Positions 1-8,020 of a stretch of DNA of 64,000 nt are shown here, piece after piece; position 1 is the stretch's first letter; each line of letters opens with the position of its first letter. This DNA comes from Streptomyces spororaveus (GTDB lineage: Bacteria > Actinomycetota > Actinomycetes > Streptomycetales > Streptomycetaceae). The position numbers and the translations under genes are program-made. Location: NCBI RefSeq assembly GCF_016755875.1, contig NZ_BNED01000005.1, forward strand, positions 2,707,001-2,771,000, in the 5' to 3' direction. A model generated the notes under the pieces. That model was not told where the DNA came from, did not search any database, and worked only from the letters and a program-made list of their open reading frames with translations.

Positions 1-1130
1 CCGAAGAAGGCTGAGAAGCGCGAGCAGGTGTCGATCGCGCCGCCCCATGCGTGGCTGAACTTCAGCCCCTCCAGCTGCGGGAAGGCGGTGAAGAAGTGCT
101 CCGCGAGCTTGAGGTAGGTCTCGGGGCGGTGGTCGTACTCGGAGTCGAGCTTCCCCCGGTAGGGGTAGATCGCGTCGTACCCGCCCCACAGGATCCGGTT
201 GTCGCGGGTGATCCGGAAGTAGTGGAACTGGTTGGCGCTGTCGCCGAGCCCCTGCCGCCGCTTCCAGCCGATCGCGGCGAGCTGGGCCTCGTCGAGCGGC
301 TCGCTCATCAGCGCGTAGTCGTAGACCGGGACGGTGAACGGGCGGACCCGGCGGACCAGCGAGGGGAAGATGTTGGTGCCCAGGGCGACCCGGCGGGCGA
401 GGATCGTGCCGTAGGGGGTGGTCACGGTCATCCCGGAGCCGGCCTGGGCCAGCTTCAGGCCGCGGGTGTTCTCGTAGATCCGCACCCCGAGTTCCAGGCA
501 GGCCCGCTTGAGGCCCCAGGCCAGCTTCGCCGGGTTGAGCATGGCGACGCCGTCGCGGTCCCAGAGGCCCGCGAGGAAGGTCGGCGAGTCGACCTCGGCG
601 CGCACCGCCTCGCCGTCCAGCCATTCGGAGCCGTCGGCCAGGCCCAGGCGCAGCGCCTCCTCGTGCAGTTCGCGCAGCTCCTCGACCTGGTGCGGTTCGG
701 TGGCGACGTCGATCTCGCCGGTCCGCTCGAAGTCGCAGTCGATGCCGTAGCGGGCGACGGCCTCCTCGATGGCGTCGAGGTTGCGGGCGCCCATCTCCTC
801 CAGCTTCGCCAGCTCGCCGGGCCAGCGGGCCATGCCGTTGCTGAGGCCGTGGGTGAGGGAGGCGGCGCAGAATCCGCCGTTGCGGCCGGAGGCGGCCCAG
901 CCCGCCTCCTTGCTCTCGATCAGTACGACGTCCCGCCCGGGGTCGCGCTCCTTGGCGATCAGCGCGGTCCACAGCCCGCTGTAGCCGCCGCCGACGACCA
1001 GCAGGTCGCAGCGCTCGTCGGAGGTCAGCGCCGGCTCGGGGGCCGGCTTGCCGGGGTCGTCCAGCCAGTACGAGACCGGCTTCGCTTCGGAAAGGGATTT
1101 CGCAACACTACGCATGGCGACTGGGGCCAT
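1..1130 (-). CDS. FAD-dependent amine oxidase (gamma-glutamylputrescine oxidase-like), C-terminus cut by window edge
   Basis: The gene reads leftwards from an ATG at 1130 and runs off the window with 376 codons present. An ATG at 1115 is a less likely start because GGGAG lies about 9 bases before 1130. A dinucleotide-binding motif, VVGGGYSGLW, sits near residues 45-54, followed by ESKEAGWAASGRNGGF, typical of the DAO fold that binds FAD. Family members oxidise amines or amino acids; PuuB-like enzymes act on gamma-glutamylputrescine. It is the last visible gene after a putrescine-type ABC transporter, separated by 42 bases, so a role in polyamine breakdown is inferred from context. The exact substrate is not visible. 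Related names it could carry are glycine oxidase or D-amino acid dehydrogenase. Confidence 0.8.
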   Translation of the reverse strand, partial: MAPVAMRSVAKSLSEAKPVSYWLDDPGKPAPEPALTSDERCDLLVVGGGYSGLWTALIAKERDPGRDVVLIESKEAGWAASGRNGGFCAASLTHGLSNGMARWPGELAKLEEMGARNLDAIEEAVARYGIDCDFERTGEIDVATEPHQVEELRELHEEALRLGLADGSEWLDGEAVRAEVDSPTFLAGLWDRDGVAMLNPAKLAWGLKRACLELGVRIYENTRGLKLAQAGSGMTVTTPYGTILARRVALGTNIFPSLVRRVRPFTVPVYDYALMSEPLDEAQLAAIGWKRRQGLGDSANQFHYFRITRDNRILWGGYDAIYPYRGKLDSEYDHRPETYLKLAEHFFTAFPQLEGLKFSHAWGGAIDTCSRFSAFF

Positions 1131-1172
1131 GTCTTCCAACTCCCTACGGAACTGATGACGTGCTTTCCCGAA

Positions 1173-1979
1173 TTACTTCGGTTGTGCCTTCTTACGGCGG
1201 TTGCCGACCATCTGGCCGGCCAGGACCACCAGCACCGCGATGACGAACATCGCCGTACCGATGACGTTGATCTGCACGGGCGTACCGCGCTGGGCCGAGC
1301 CCCACACGAACATGGGGAAGGTGACGGTGTTGCCCGAGTTGAAGTTGGTGATGATGAAGTCGTCGAAGGAGAGCGCGAAGGAGAGCAGCGCGCCCGCCGC
1401 GATACCGGGTGCGGCAATCGGCAGGGTGACCCGTACGAAGGTCTGCACCGGGCCGGCGTAGAGGTCGCGGGCGGCCTCCTCCAGCCGCGGGTCCATGGAC
1501 AGGACACGGGCCTTGACAGCGGCGACGACGAAGCTGAGGCAGAACATGATGTGCGCGATCAGGATCGTCCAGAAGCCCAGCTGGATGCCCATGTTGAGGA
1601 AGAGGGCGAGCAGCGAGGCCGCCATCACGATCTCGGGCATCGCCATGGGCAGGAAGATCAGCGAGTTGACCGCTCCGCGCGCCCGGAAGCGGTAGCGCAC
1701 GAGCGCGAAGGCGATCGCGGTGCCCAGCGCCGTCGCGGCCAGGGTGGACCACAGGGCGATCTGGAGCGAGAGGGACAGCGACCCGCACATGTCGGCGACC
1801 CCGCAGGGGTCCTTCCACGCGTCGAGGGAGAACTCCTGCCAGGCGTAGTTGAACCGCCCGGTGGGGTTGTTGAAGGAGAAGACGGTGACGACGACGTTCG
1901 GCAGGATCATGTACGCGAGCGTGCCGAGGCCCGCGATGACCACCAGGTTGCGCCGGAGCCAGGTGAGGGGATTGCGCAT
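1173..1979 (-). CDS. Spermidine/putrescine ABC transporter permease, PotC-like
   Basis: A 268-residue inner-membrane permease of the binding-protein-dependent type. Five to six hydrophobic segments are visible, and the EAA loop that docks on the ATPase begins near residue 168 (EAARDLYAGPVQTF). Length and the N-terminal sequence (ILPNVVVTVFSFN) match PotC-type subunits. The start ATG at 1979 shares one base with the stop of the upstream PotB-like gene (TGATG), so the two are translationally coupled. It is the fourth gene of the binding protein - ATPase - PotB - PotC operon. The transported molecule is inferred from the family and from the neighbouring amine oxidase and aldehyde dehydrogenase. 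Confidence 0.9.
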   Translation of the reverse strand: MRNPLTWLRRNLVVIAGLGTLAYMILPNVVVTVFSFNNPTGRFNYAWQEFSLDAWKDPCGVADMCGSLSLSLQIALWSTLAATALGTAIAFALVRYRFRARGAVNSLIFLPMAMPEIVMAASLLALFLNMGIQLGFWTILIAHIMFCLSFVVAAVKARVLSMDPRLEEAARDLYAGPVQTFVRVTLPIAAPGIAAGALLSFALSFDDFIITNFNSGNTVTFPMFVWGSAQRGTPVQINVIGTAMFVIAVLVVLAGQMVGNRRKKAQPK

Positions 1980-2917
1980 CAGACCAGGTCCTCCGTCCCC
2001 GCTCGGCGGATGTAGATGGTGACCATGATCAGCACGATCGCCATGAGAATGAAGGACAGCGCGGCCGCCGTCGGGTAGTCGAGGATCCGCAGGTACTGCG
2101 ACTGGATGACGTTGCCGATCATCCGGGTGTCCGTGGAGCCGAGCAGTTCGGCGTTCACGTAGTCGCCGCTCGCCGGGATGAAGGTGAGCAGGGTCCCGGA
2201 GACCACGCCCGGCATCGAGAGCGGGAAGGTCACCTTCCGGAAGACCGTGGCGGGGCGGGCGTACAGGTCGCCCGCGGCTTCGTGCAGGCGGGTGTCGATG
2301 CGCTCCAGCGAGGAGTACAGCGGCAGGATCATGAAGGGGAGGAAGTTGTACGTCAGACCGCAGACCACCGCGAGCGGCGTGGCCAGCACCCGGTCCCCCT
2401 CGGTCATGCCGAGCCAGCTGGTGACGTCGAGGAAGCCGATCGCGTTGAGGCCCGCGACCACCGGGCCGCCGTCGGCCAGGATCGTCTTCCAGGCCAGGGT
2501 GCGGATCAGGAAGCTGGTGAAGAACGGGGCGATGACCAGGACGAGCAGCAGGTTGCGCCAGCGGCCGGCCTTGAAGGCGATCAGGTAGGCCAGCGGGTAC
2601 CCGAGCAGCAGGCACAGCGCGGTCGCGGTGCCCGCGTAGAGCAGGGAGCGCAGGAACTGCGGGTAGTACTCGGTGAAGGCGTCCCAGTAGGTCCCGAAGT
2701 GCCAGGTGACCTGGAAGCCCTCTTCGAGGGAGCCGGTCTGCACCGAGGTGGAGGCCTGGTAGACCATCGGCAGGACGAAGAACACCAGCAGCCACAGGAT
2801 GCCGGGGAGCAGCAGCCAGTACGGGATCAGCCGCTTGCGCAGGGACGGCTTGTGGACCGGGGGTTCGGTGGGGGCGGGCGCCTGGGGCGGCGCCGTCTCC
2901 ACTGCGGAGCCGCTCAC
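1979..2917 (-). CDS. Spermidine/putrescine ABC transporter permease, PotB-like
   Basis: A 312-residue permease. The GTG start at 2917 overlaps the stop of the ATPase gene (GTGA), so no separate ribosome site is needed. A hydrophilic proline-rich leader of about 30 residues precedes the first membrane segment (YWLLLPGILWLLVFFVLP). The cytoplasmic EAA motif is at about 213-227 (EAAGDLYARPATVF). The segment FFTSFLIRTLAWKTIL is characteristic of PotB-type subunits. It forms the membrane channel with the PotC-like protein encoded directly downstream. Confidence 0.9.
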   Translation of the reverse strand: MSGSAVETAPPQAPAPTEPPVHKPSLRKRLIPYWLLLPGILWLLVFFVLPMVYQASTSVQTGSLEEGFQVTWHFGTYWDAFTEYYPQFLRSLLYAGTATALCLLLGYPLAYLIAFKAGRWRNLLLVLVIAPFFTSFLIRTLAWKTILADGGPVVAGLNAIGFLDVTSWLGMTEGDRVLATPLAVVCGLTYNFLPFMILPLYSSLERIDTRLHEAAGDLYARPATVFRKVTFPLSMPGVVSGTLLTFIPASGDYVNAELLGSTDTRMIGNVIQSQYLRILDYPTAAALSFILMAIVLIMVTIYIRRAGTEDLV

Positions 2918-4086
2918 ACGCTCTCCTCGACCGTCTCGATGCCCGCGTCGATGTCCTGGTCGGCGTCCAGCCCGAAGGTGTGCTCCGGGCTCCAGTGCAG
3001 GACCACCTCGGCGCCCGGCGCCAGACGGGCGTCCCTTTCTATGTTCTGGACGTACACCTCCAGCTCGGGGCAGACCGGGCTGTCGATGACGTACTGGGTG
3101 GAGACGCCGATGAAGGAGGAGGCGGCGATCCGGCCCGGGACCTTGTTGCGGCCGGCCGCGATGGTGTCCTCCTCGTCCGCGTGGACCAGGGAGATCTTCT
3201 CGGGGCGGACGCCGACCAGGAGTTTTCCGCCCGTGCGGGGCGTGGTCGAACATCGCGCGGCCGGCAGTCGCAGCGTGGCGCCGGAGGCGGAGACGACGAT
3301 CTCGGACCCGGAACCGGCGGCGGCGCCGGTGCCGGCGGTCTCCACGGTGGCCTCGATGAGGTTGGAGGTGCCGAGGAAGTTGGCGACGAAGGTGGTACCC
3401 GGGTTCTCGTAGAGCTCGGCGGGGGCGCCCAGCTGCTCGACGCGGCCGCCGTTCATCACGGCGACCGTGTCGGCCATGGTCATGGCCTCCTCCTGGTCGT
3501 GCGTGACGTGCACGAAGGTGATGCCGACCTCGGTCTGGATCCGCTTGAGCTCCAGCTGCATCTGGCGGCGCAGCTTGAGGTCGAGGGCGCCGAGCGGCTC
3601 GTCGAGGAGCAGCACCTGCGGGTGGTTGATCAGGGCGCGGGCGACGGCGACGCGCTGCTGCTGGCCGCCGGAGAGCTGGTGCGGCTTGCGCTGGGCGAAC
3701 TGGCCGAGCTGCACCAGCTCCAGCATGTCGTCGACCTGCTTCTTGACCGACTTGATGCCGCGGCGGCGCAGTCCGAAGGCGATGTTCTCGAAGATGCTCA
3801 GGTGCGGGAAGAGCGCGTAGCTCTGGAAGACCGTGTTGACCGGGCGCTTGTACGGCTGCAGGTCGGTGACCTCCCGGTCTCCGAGGTGGACCGTGCCGGT
3901 GGAGGGCTCCTCCAGGCCGGCGATCATGCGCAGGGTGGTGGTCTTCCCGCAGCCGGAGGCGCCGAGCAGGGCGAAGAAGGAGCCCTGGGGGATGGTGAGA
4001 TCAAGCGGGTGCACGGCGGTGAAGGTGCCGTAGTGCTTGCTGATCCCGGAGAGGCGGACGTCGCCGCCCGCGGTCTTGTCAGTCAT
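2914..4086 (-). CDS. Spermidine/putrescine ABC transporter ATP-binding protein, PotA-like
   Basis: A 390-residue ATPase. The Walker A motif GASGCGKTT is at residues 42-50, then [11 protein letters not shown] (Q-loop), [15 protein letters not shown] (signature) and [12 protein letters not shown] (Walker B), followed by a TOBE-type C-terminal regulatory domain. I chose the ATG at 4086, which has GGGACC a few bases upstream, over a TTG nine codons earlier. It energises the PotB/PotC-like channel encoded downstream, and its stop overlaps the PotB-like GTG by four bases. The domain order and length are typical of PotA. Confidence 0.9.
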   Translation of the reverse strand: MTDKTAGGDVRLSGISKHYGTFTAVHPLDLTIPQGSFFALLGASGCGKTTTLRMIAGLEEPSTGTVHLGDREVTDLQPYKRPVNTVFQSYALFPHLSIFENIAFGLRRRGIKSVKKQVDDMLELVQLGQFAQRKPHQLSGGQQQRVAVARALINHPQVLLLDEPLGALDLKLRRQMQLELKRIQTEVGITFVHVTHDQEEAMTMADTVAVMNGGRVEQLGAPAELYENPGTTFVANFLGTSNLIEATVETAGTGAAAGSGSEIVVSASGATLRLPAARCSTTPRTGGKLLVGVRPEKISLVHADEEDTIAAGRNKVPGRIAASSFIGVSTQYVIDSPVCPELEVYVQNIERDARLAPGAEVVLHWSPEHTFGLDADQDIDAGIETVEESV

Positions 4087-4150
4087 GAAAGGTCCCGGGG
4101 TTGGGTAGGTCAAGGGGTCGAAGGCTCGGCGGGGCCGCAGCGGGCGTGCG

Positions 4151-5401
4151 TCAGGCGCCGATGAGCTTGGCGAACTTCTCCTCGTACGCCGTCTCTTCCT
4201 CGCTGGTGAGGGAGCGGAAGGCGTGGGCCTTGGCGGCCATCGCCTTGTCCGGGACGATCAGGGGGTTGTCCGCGAGCTCGGGATCGATCTTGGCCAGCTC
4301 GTCCTTGACTCCCTCGACCGGGCAGACGTAGCTGATGTACGCGGCCAGCTGGGCGGCGATCTCGGGCTCGTAGTAGAAGTCGATGAGCTTCTCCGCGTTG
4401 GCCTTGTGCCTGGCCTTGGCGGGGACCAGCAGGTTGTCGCTGGAGGTGATGTATCCGGGGGCGGGGATGGCGTACTTGATGTCCGGGTTGCCGGCCTGGA
4501 GCTGGATGATGTCCCCGGCCCAGGCGAGGCAGGCGGCGAGGTCGCCCTTGTCGAGGTCGGACGTGTAGTCGTTGCCCGTGAAGCGGCGGATCTGGTTCTT
4601 GTCCACGCCCTTCTGGAGCCGGCCGATGGCCTCGTCGAAGTCGGCGTCGGTGAATTTCGCCGGGTCCTTGCCCTGGTCGAGCAGGGTCATGCCGACGCTG
4701 TCGCGCATCTCGGTGAGGAAGCCGACGCGGCCCTTGAGGGAGGGGTCGTCGAGCAGCTGGGTGACGGAGTCGACCTTCCTGCCGCCGGTCGCCTTCTCGT
4801 TGTAGGCGATGACGGTGTCGATGCCGGTCCAGGGATAGCTGTACGACCGTCCCGGGTCCCAGTCGGGGGTGCGGAACTGCGGGATCAGGTTGGCGTAGGC
4901 GTGCGGGAGGTGCGCCGGGTCGAGCTTCTGGGCCCAGCCGAGGCGGATGATGCGGGCGGCGAGCCAGTCGGTGACGACGATCAGGTCGCGGCCGGTGTCC
5001 TGGCCGGCCGCGAGCTGGGGGCGGATCTTGCCGAAGAACTCGACGTTGTCGTTGATGTCCTCGCTGTACTTGACCTTGATGCCGGTCCGCTTGGTGAACT
5101 CCTCCAGCGTGGGACGGCTCTTCTCGTCCTCGCTGGTGTCCATGTACTCGGTCCAGTTGGAGAAGTTGATCTCCTTCTCCTGGGCCGAGTGGTCGTCGGA
5201 GGCCACGGCCGCGTCGCCCTCGCGTTTGGCGGGCGGGATCCCGCACCCGGTGAGGGCGGCCAGCCCTCCGAGGGTGAGCGCCCCGACTCCGGAGGCGCGC
5301 AGCAGCGAGCGGCGGGTGAGGGCGCCGCGCCCGCTGGTGAGGCTGCGCCGCATCGCGGCGAGTTGCGCCGCAGAGAGGCGGTCGGGCTCGAACTGCTCCA
5401 T
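4151..5401 (-). CDS. Polyamine ABC transporter substrate-binding lipoprotein, PotD-like (Tat-exported)
   Basis: A 416-residue extracellular binding protein. A twin-arginine stretch, LTRRSLLRAS (RR at 30-31), precedes a hydrophobic segment and a lipobox LTGC with the lipidated Cys at 53, so it should be exported folded by the Tat route and anchored to the membrane. The mature part begins INFSNWTEYMD, as in PotD/PotF proteins. It is the first gene of the transporter operon, 64 bases before the ATPase. A second, diverged homologue is encoded at 16090-17268; both share the segment RRFTGNDYTSDL. Polyamine specificity is inferred from family and context. Confidence 0.88.
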   Translation of the reverse strand: MEQFEPDRLSAAQLAAMRRSLTSGRGALTRRSLLRASGVGALTLGGLAALTGCGIPPAKREGDAAVASDDHSAQEKEINFSNWTEYMDTSEDEKSRPTLEEFTKRTGIKVKYSEDINDNVEFFGKIRPQLAAGQDTGRDLIVVTDWLAARIIRLGWAQKLDPAHLPHAYANLIPQFRTPDWDPGRSYSYPWTGIDTVIAYNEKATGGRKVDSVTQLLDDPSLKGRVGFLTEMRDSVGMTLLDQGKDPAKFTDADFDEAIGRLQKGVDKNQIRRFTGNDYTSDLDKGDLAACLAWAGDIIQLQAGNPDIKYAIPAPGYITSSDNLLVPAKARHKANAEKLIDFYYEPEIAAQLAAYISYVCPVEGVKDELAKIDPELADNPLIVPDKAMAAKAHAFRSLTSEEETAYEEKFAKLIGA

Positions 5402-5470
5402 GCGCTGTGCCCTTTCGGGAGGTGTACCGCTGGTCAGGCGGTGGGCCCACGCGGCGTTGGCCGCAAATGG

Positions 5471-6988
5471 TTACGGACGGTCCCCGAAGATCGTGCGGTG
5501 CCAGTCCTTCTCGGCCACCGCGGTGTTGTCGTACATCACGTGCTTGACCTGCGTGTACTCCTCGAAGGAGTAGGCCGACATGTCCTTTCCGAAGCCGCTG
5601 GCCTTGTAGCCCCCGTGGGGCATCTCGCTGATGATCGGAATGTGGTCGTTGACCCAGACGCAGCCCGCCTTGATCTCGCGGGTGGCCCGGTTCGCCCGGT
5701 AGAGGTCACGGCTCCAGGCGGAGGCCGCGAGTCCGTACGGGGTGTCGTTGGCCAGCGCGATGCCCTCGTCGTCGGTGTCGAAGGGCAGGACGACGAGGAC
5801 CGGGCCGAAGATCTCGGACTGGACCACCTCGCTGTCCTGGGCGGCGCCGGAGATGAGGGTGGGCCGGTAGTACGCGCCGTCGGCCAGGTCCCCGGCCGGG
5901 ATCTCACCGCCGGTGACGACGGTGGCGTAGGCGCGGGCCCGCTCGACGAAGCCGGCGACCCGGTCGCGCTGGGCGTGCGAGACCAGCGGGCCGAGGTCGG
6001 TGGTGGGCGCGAAGGGGTCGCCCAGGCGGACGGTCTCCATCAGCTCGGCGACCCGGGCGACGAAGGCGTCGTGGAGGGGGCGCTGGACGTAGGCGCGGGT
6101 GGCGGCCGTGCAGTCCTGGCCGGTGTTGATGAGGGAGGCGGCGACGGCGCCGTGCGCGGCGGCCTCCAGGTCGGCGTCGTCGAAGACGAGGAAGGGGGCC
6201 TTGCCGCCGAGCTCCAGGTGGAGCCGCTTGACGGTGGCGGTGGCGATCTCGGCGACCCGCTTGCCGACGGCGGTGGAGCCGGTGAAGGAGGTCATCACCA
6301 CGTCGGGGTGGCCCACGAGGTGCTCCCCGGCTTCCCGGCCGGCACCGGTGACGATGTTGATCACACCGTCGGGCAGGCCCGCGTCCTTGGCCGCCTGCGC
6401 GAACATCAGGGAGGTCAGCGGGGTGAGCTCGGCGGGCTTGAGGACGATCGTGTTGCCCGCGGCGATCGCCGGGAGGATCTTCCAGGCGGCCATCTGGAGC
6501 GGATAGTTCCAGGGCGCGATCGAGCCGACGACCCCGATGGCCTCGCGGCGTACGTACGAGGTGTGGTCGCCCGAGTACTCGGCGGCCGCCTGGCCCTGGA
6601 GGTGCCGGGCTGCGCCCGCGAAGAAGGCGGTGTTGTCGATGGTCCCCGGTACGTCGAACTCCGTGGACAGCTTGATCGGCTTGCCGCACTGGAGGGACTC
6701 GGCGTACGCGAAGTCCGCCGCCTGCTCGGCCAGCACGGCGGCCAGCTTGTGCAGCGCGTCCGAACGCTCGCCGGGGGTGGCCCCGGACCAGCCCGGGAAG
6801 GCCCTCCTGGCGGCGGCGACGGCCTCGTCGACGTCCGCGGTGCTCGCGAGCTCGTAGGTCAGGACCTCGTCGCCGGTGGCCGGGTCGACCACGGTGTGTG
6901 ACTGTCCGGAGGTGCCGGTCCTCAGCTGCCCGTCGATGTACTGCGCGCCGTCCGCGAAGCGGTCTTTGACCTGGAAGCGGTTGCCCAT
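5471..6988 (-). CDS. Gamma-aminobutyraldehyde-type dehydrogenase (NAD-dependent ALDH)
   Basis: A 505-residue aldehyde dehydrogenase. The general-base Glu is in HLELGGKAP (E259) and the catalytic Cys in NTGQDCTAA (C293). APWNYPLQ and KPAELTP form the cofactor site. It should oxidise an aminoaldehyde made from a polyamine to the amino acid, in step with the amine oxidase and transporter encoded downstream on the same strand. A gap of 69 bases separates it from the PotD-like gene, so they may form one transcript. An 18-base perfect palindrome lies about 29 bases before its start (7017-7034) and may be its operator. Substrate choice is inferred. Confidence 0.87.
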   Translation of the reverse strand: MGNRFQVKDRFADGAQYIDGQLRTGTSGQSHTVVDPATGDEVLTYELASTADVDEAVAAARRAFPGWSGATPGERSDALHKLAAVLAEQAADFAYAESLQCGKPIKLSTEFDVPGTIDNTAFFAGAARHLQGQAAAEYSGDHTSYVRREAIGVVGSIAPWNYPLQMAAWKILPAIAAGNTIVLKPAELTPLTSLMFAQAAKDAGLPDGVINIVTGAGREAGEHLVGHPDVVMTSFTGSTAVGKRVAEIATATVKRLHLELGGKAPFLVFDDADLEAAAHGAVAASLINTGQDCTAATRAYVQRPLHDAFVARVAELMETVRLGDPFAPTTDLGPLVSHAQRDRVAGFVERARAYATVVTGGEIPAGDLADGAYYRPTLISGAAQDSEVVQSEIFGPVLVVLPFDTDDEGIALANDTPYGLAASAWSRDLYRANRATREIKAGCVWVNDHIPIISEMPHGGYKASGFGKDMSAYSFEEYTQVKHVMYDNTAVAEKDWHRTIFGDRP

Positions 6989-7016
6989 AACGCTCTCACG
7001 CTCTCCGTAGCTACAG

Positions 7017-7034
7017 TTCGAGCTACAGCTCGAA
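7017..7034. promoter_or_regulatory. Perfect 18-base palindrome, candidate operator
   Basis: TTCGAGCT-AC-AGCTCGAA is an exact 8-base inverted repeat with a 2-base spacer, 29 bases upstream of the aldehyde dehydrogenase start (6988) in the divergent region with the NADAR gene. Part of it (AGCTACAG) is repeated directly to its left. The position fits a repressor or activator site. Which protein binds is unknown. Confidence 0.45.
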
Positions 7035-7182
7035 TTGAGTGCCGATCCTGGCAGAGGTGATGCCCTCGGCCAAGTGATTCCGTTGTTGCTCTTTGATTAC
7101 GCGACGGAATCGGTCGACCATGTGTCGAGGCACACCGAAAATCCCGTACGAAGTGTCAGTGGCGACTGCCAGACTCGCGTGC

Positions 7183-7749
7183 ATGGAGATGATCGACGAC
7201 TTGATCAAGCAGGTCAGCCGTGGTGAGCGGGTGAAGTACCTGCCGTTCTGGGGGCACCGCCCGCAGCCCGACGGCAGGCTCGGTCCGAGCTGCCTGAGCC
7301 AGTGGTGGCCCGCTTCTTTCACTGTCGGTGACGTCCGATATGCGACTGCGGAGCACTGGATGATGGCCGGCAAGGCCCGGCTCTTCGGGGACGCCGAGGC
7401 GGAGCGCGCCGCGGTGGAGGCGAAGAGCCCGGCGGAGGCCAAGAAGGTCGGGCGGCTGGTGCGCCGCTTCGACAACGCGACATGGGAGCGGGAGCGCTTC
7501 GCCCTGGTGGTGGAGGGCAGCGTCCACAAGTTCGGATCCGACCCGGCGCTGCGCGGGTACCTGCTCGGCACCGGGAACCGGGTCCTGGTGGAGGCGAGCC
7601 CGATGGACCGGATCTGGGGCATCGGGCTGGCGGCCGACGACGAGCGCGCCCTGGCCCCGGCGCGGTGGCGCGGCCTGAACCTGCTGGGCTTCGCCCTCAT
7701 GGAGGCCCGGGAGAGGCTGCGCGAGGCGGGCGACGCGGGTACGCGGTAA
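7183..7749 (+). CDS. NADAR-family protein (YbiA/DUF1768-like)
   Basis: A 188-residue single-domain protein. Visible family features are the FWGH segment near the N-terminus, SQWWPASFTVGDVRYATAEH with WMMAGKARLFGD, and the C-terminal block DRIWGIGL with WRGLNLLGFALM. NADAR proteins are N-glycosidases; some act on riboflavin intermediates and others remove ADP-ribose from guanine in DNA. Which reaction applies here cannot be told from sequence alone. I placed the start at ATG 7183; an ATG at 7189 is also possible. It lies 38 bases upstream of the first Y RNA, on the same strand as the Y RNAs and the Ro60 gene. Confidence 0.82.
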   Translation: MEMIDDLIKQVSRGERVKYLPFWGHRPQPDGRLGPSCLSQWWPASFTVGDVRYATAEHWMMAGKARLFGDAEAERAAVEAKSPAEAKKVGRLVRRFDNATWERERFALVVEGSVHKFGSDPALRGYLLGTGNRVLVEASPMDRIWGIGLAADDERALAPARWRGLNLLGFALMEARERLREAGDAGTR

Positions 7750-7755
7750 ATGCGT

Positions 7756-7777
7756 GGCGGCGCCCGGACGGGCCGCC
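7756..7777 (+). terminator. Possible hairpin after the NADAR gene
   Basis: GGCG pairs with CGCC and the inner GCCC with GGGC, leaving a 2-base bulge and a 4-base loop. It starts 7 bases after the NADAR stop. No U-run follows, so termination is uncertain; the Y RNA region begins 10 bases later. Confidence 0.35.
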
Positions 7778-7787
7778 TAACGTGACC

Positions 7788-7927
7788 GGTGTCCAGGTGC
7801 GAAGGCGAGACCTACTTCGACTCATAATCGGGCGGCCGCGGGTTCGAGTCCCGTCACCGGCTTCGGGCCGGTGTAGCTCAGCTGGCAGAGCACCTTGTGG
7901 TTTCGCCGACCTCGATCTCTGGACACC
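7788..7927 (+). ncRNA. Y RNA 1: YrlA-like, with circularly permuted tRNA-like domain
   Basis: The terminal stem GGTGTCCAG (7788-7796) pairs perfectly with CTGGACACC (7919-7927). Inside lies the shared motif GTGCGAA / GACCTCGATCT, then a second 9-bp helix, 7804-7812 with 7899-7907 (one G-U). The core is a permuted tRNA. First comes its 3' part: an arm with loop CTCATAA (7821-7827), the T arm GCGGG-TTCGAGT-CCCGT (7838-7854) and acceptor strand CACCGGC (7855-7861). A TTCGG linker follows. Then comes the 5' part: acceptor strand GCCGGTG (7867-7873), TA, and D arm GCTC-AGCTGGCA-GAGC (7876-7891). The acceptor stem is seven perfect pairs. Known YrlA RNAs have this swapped arrangement and bind Ro60 through the other stem. 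The assignment rests on folding by eye. Confidence 0.82.
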
Positions 7928-7932
7928 TACGT

Positions 7933-8019
7933 CACGCACCTCCCGGTGCGCGGGCTGCGGCTCCTTCTTCTCCAAAGAAACCCACGCCGCCGCCACCTTG
8001 ATCTCGGGAGGCACGCGTG
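7933..8019 (+). ncRNA. Y RNA 2: hairpin-type, without tRNA-like domain
   Basis: CACGC-A-CCTCCCG (7933-7945) pairs with CGGGAGG-CAC-GCGTG (8005-8019), giving 12 pairs around a 1x3 internal loop. Just inside is the motif shared with the two neighbouring RNAs, GTGCGCG-GGC and GCC-ACCTTGATCT. Next comes a 9-bp helix with one mismatch (7953-7961 with 7986-7994) and a 24-base pyrimidine-rich loop that can form TTCTT-CTCCA-AAGAA. No T arm or D arm is present. It begins 5 bases after RNA 1 and ends 1 base before RNA 3, so the three may be cut from one precursor. Confidence 0.7.
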
Positions 8020-8020
8020 G

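Noticed and set aside
51..2015. A 654-codon open frame on the plus strand
   Set aside because: It is antisense to the FAD oxidase and PotC-like genes; its composition is low-complexity with no recognisable domain.
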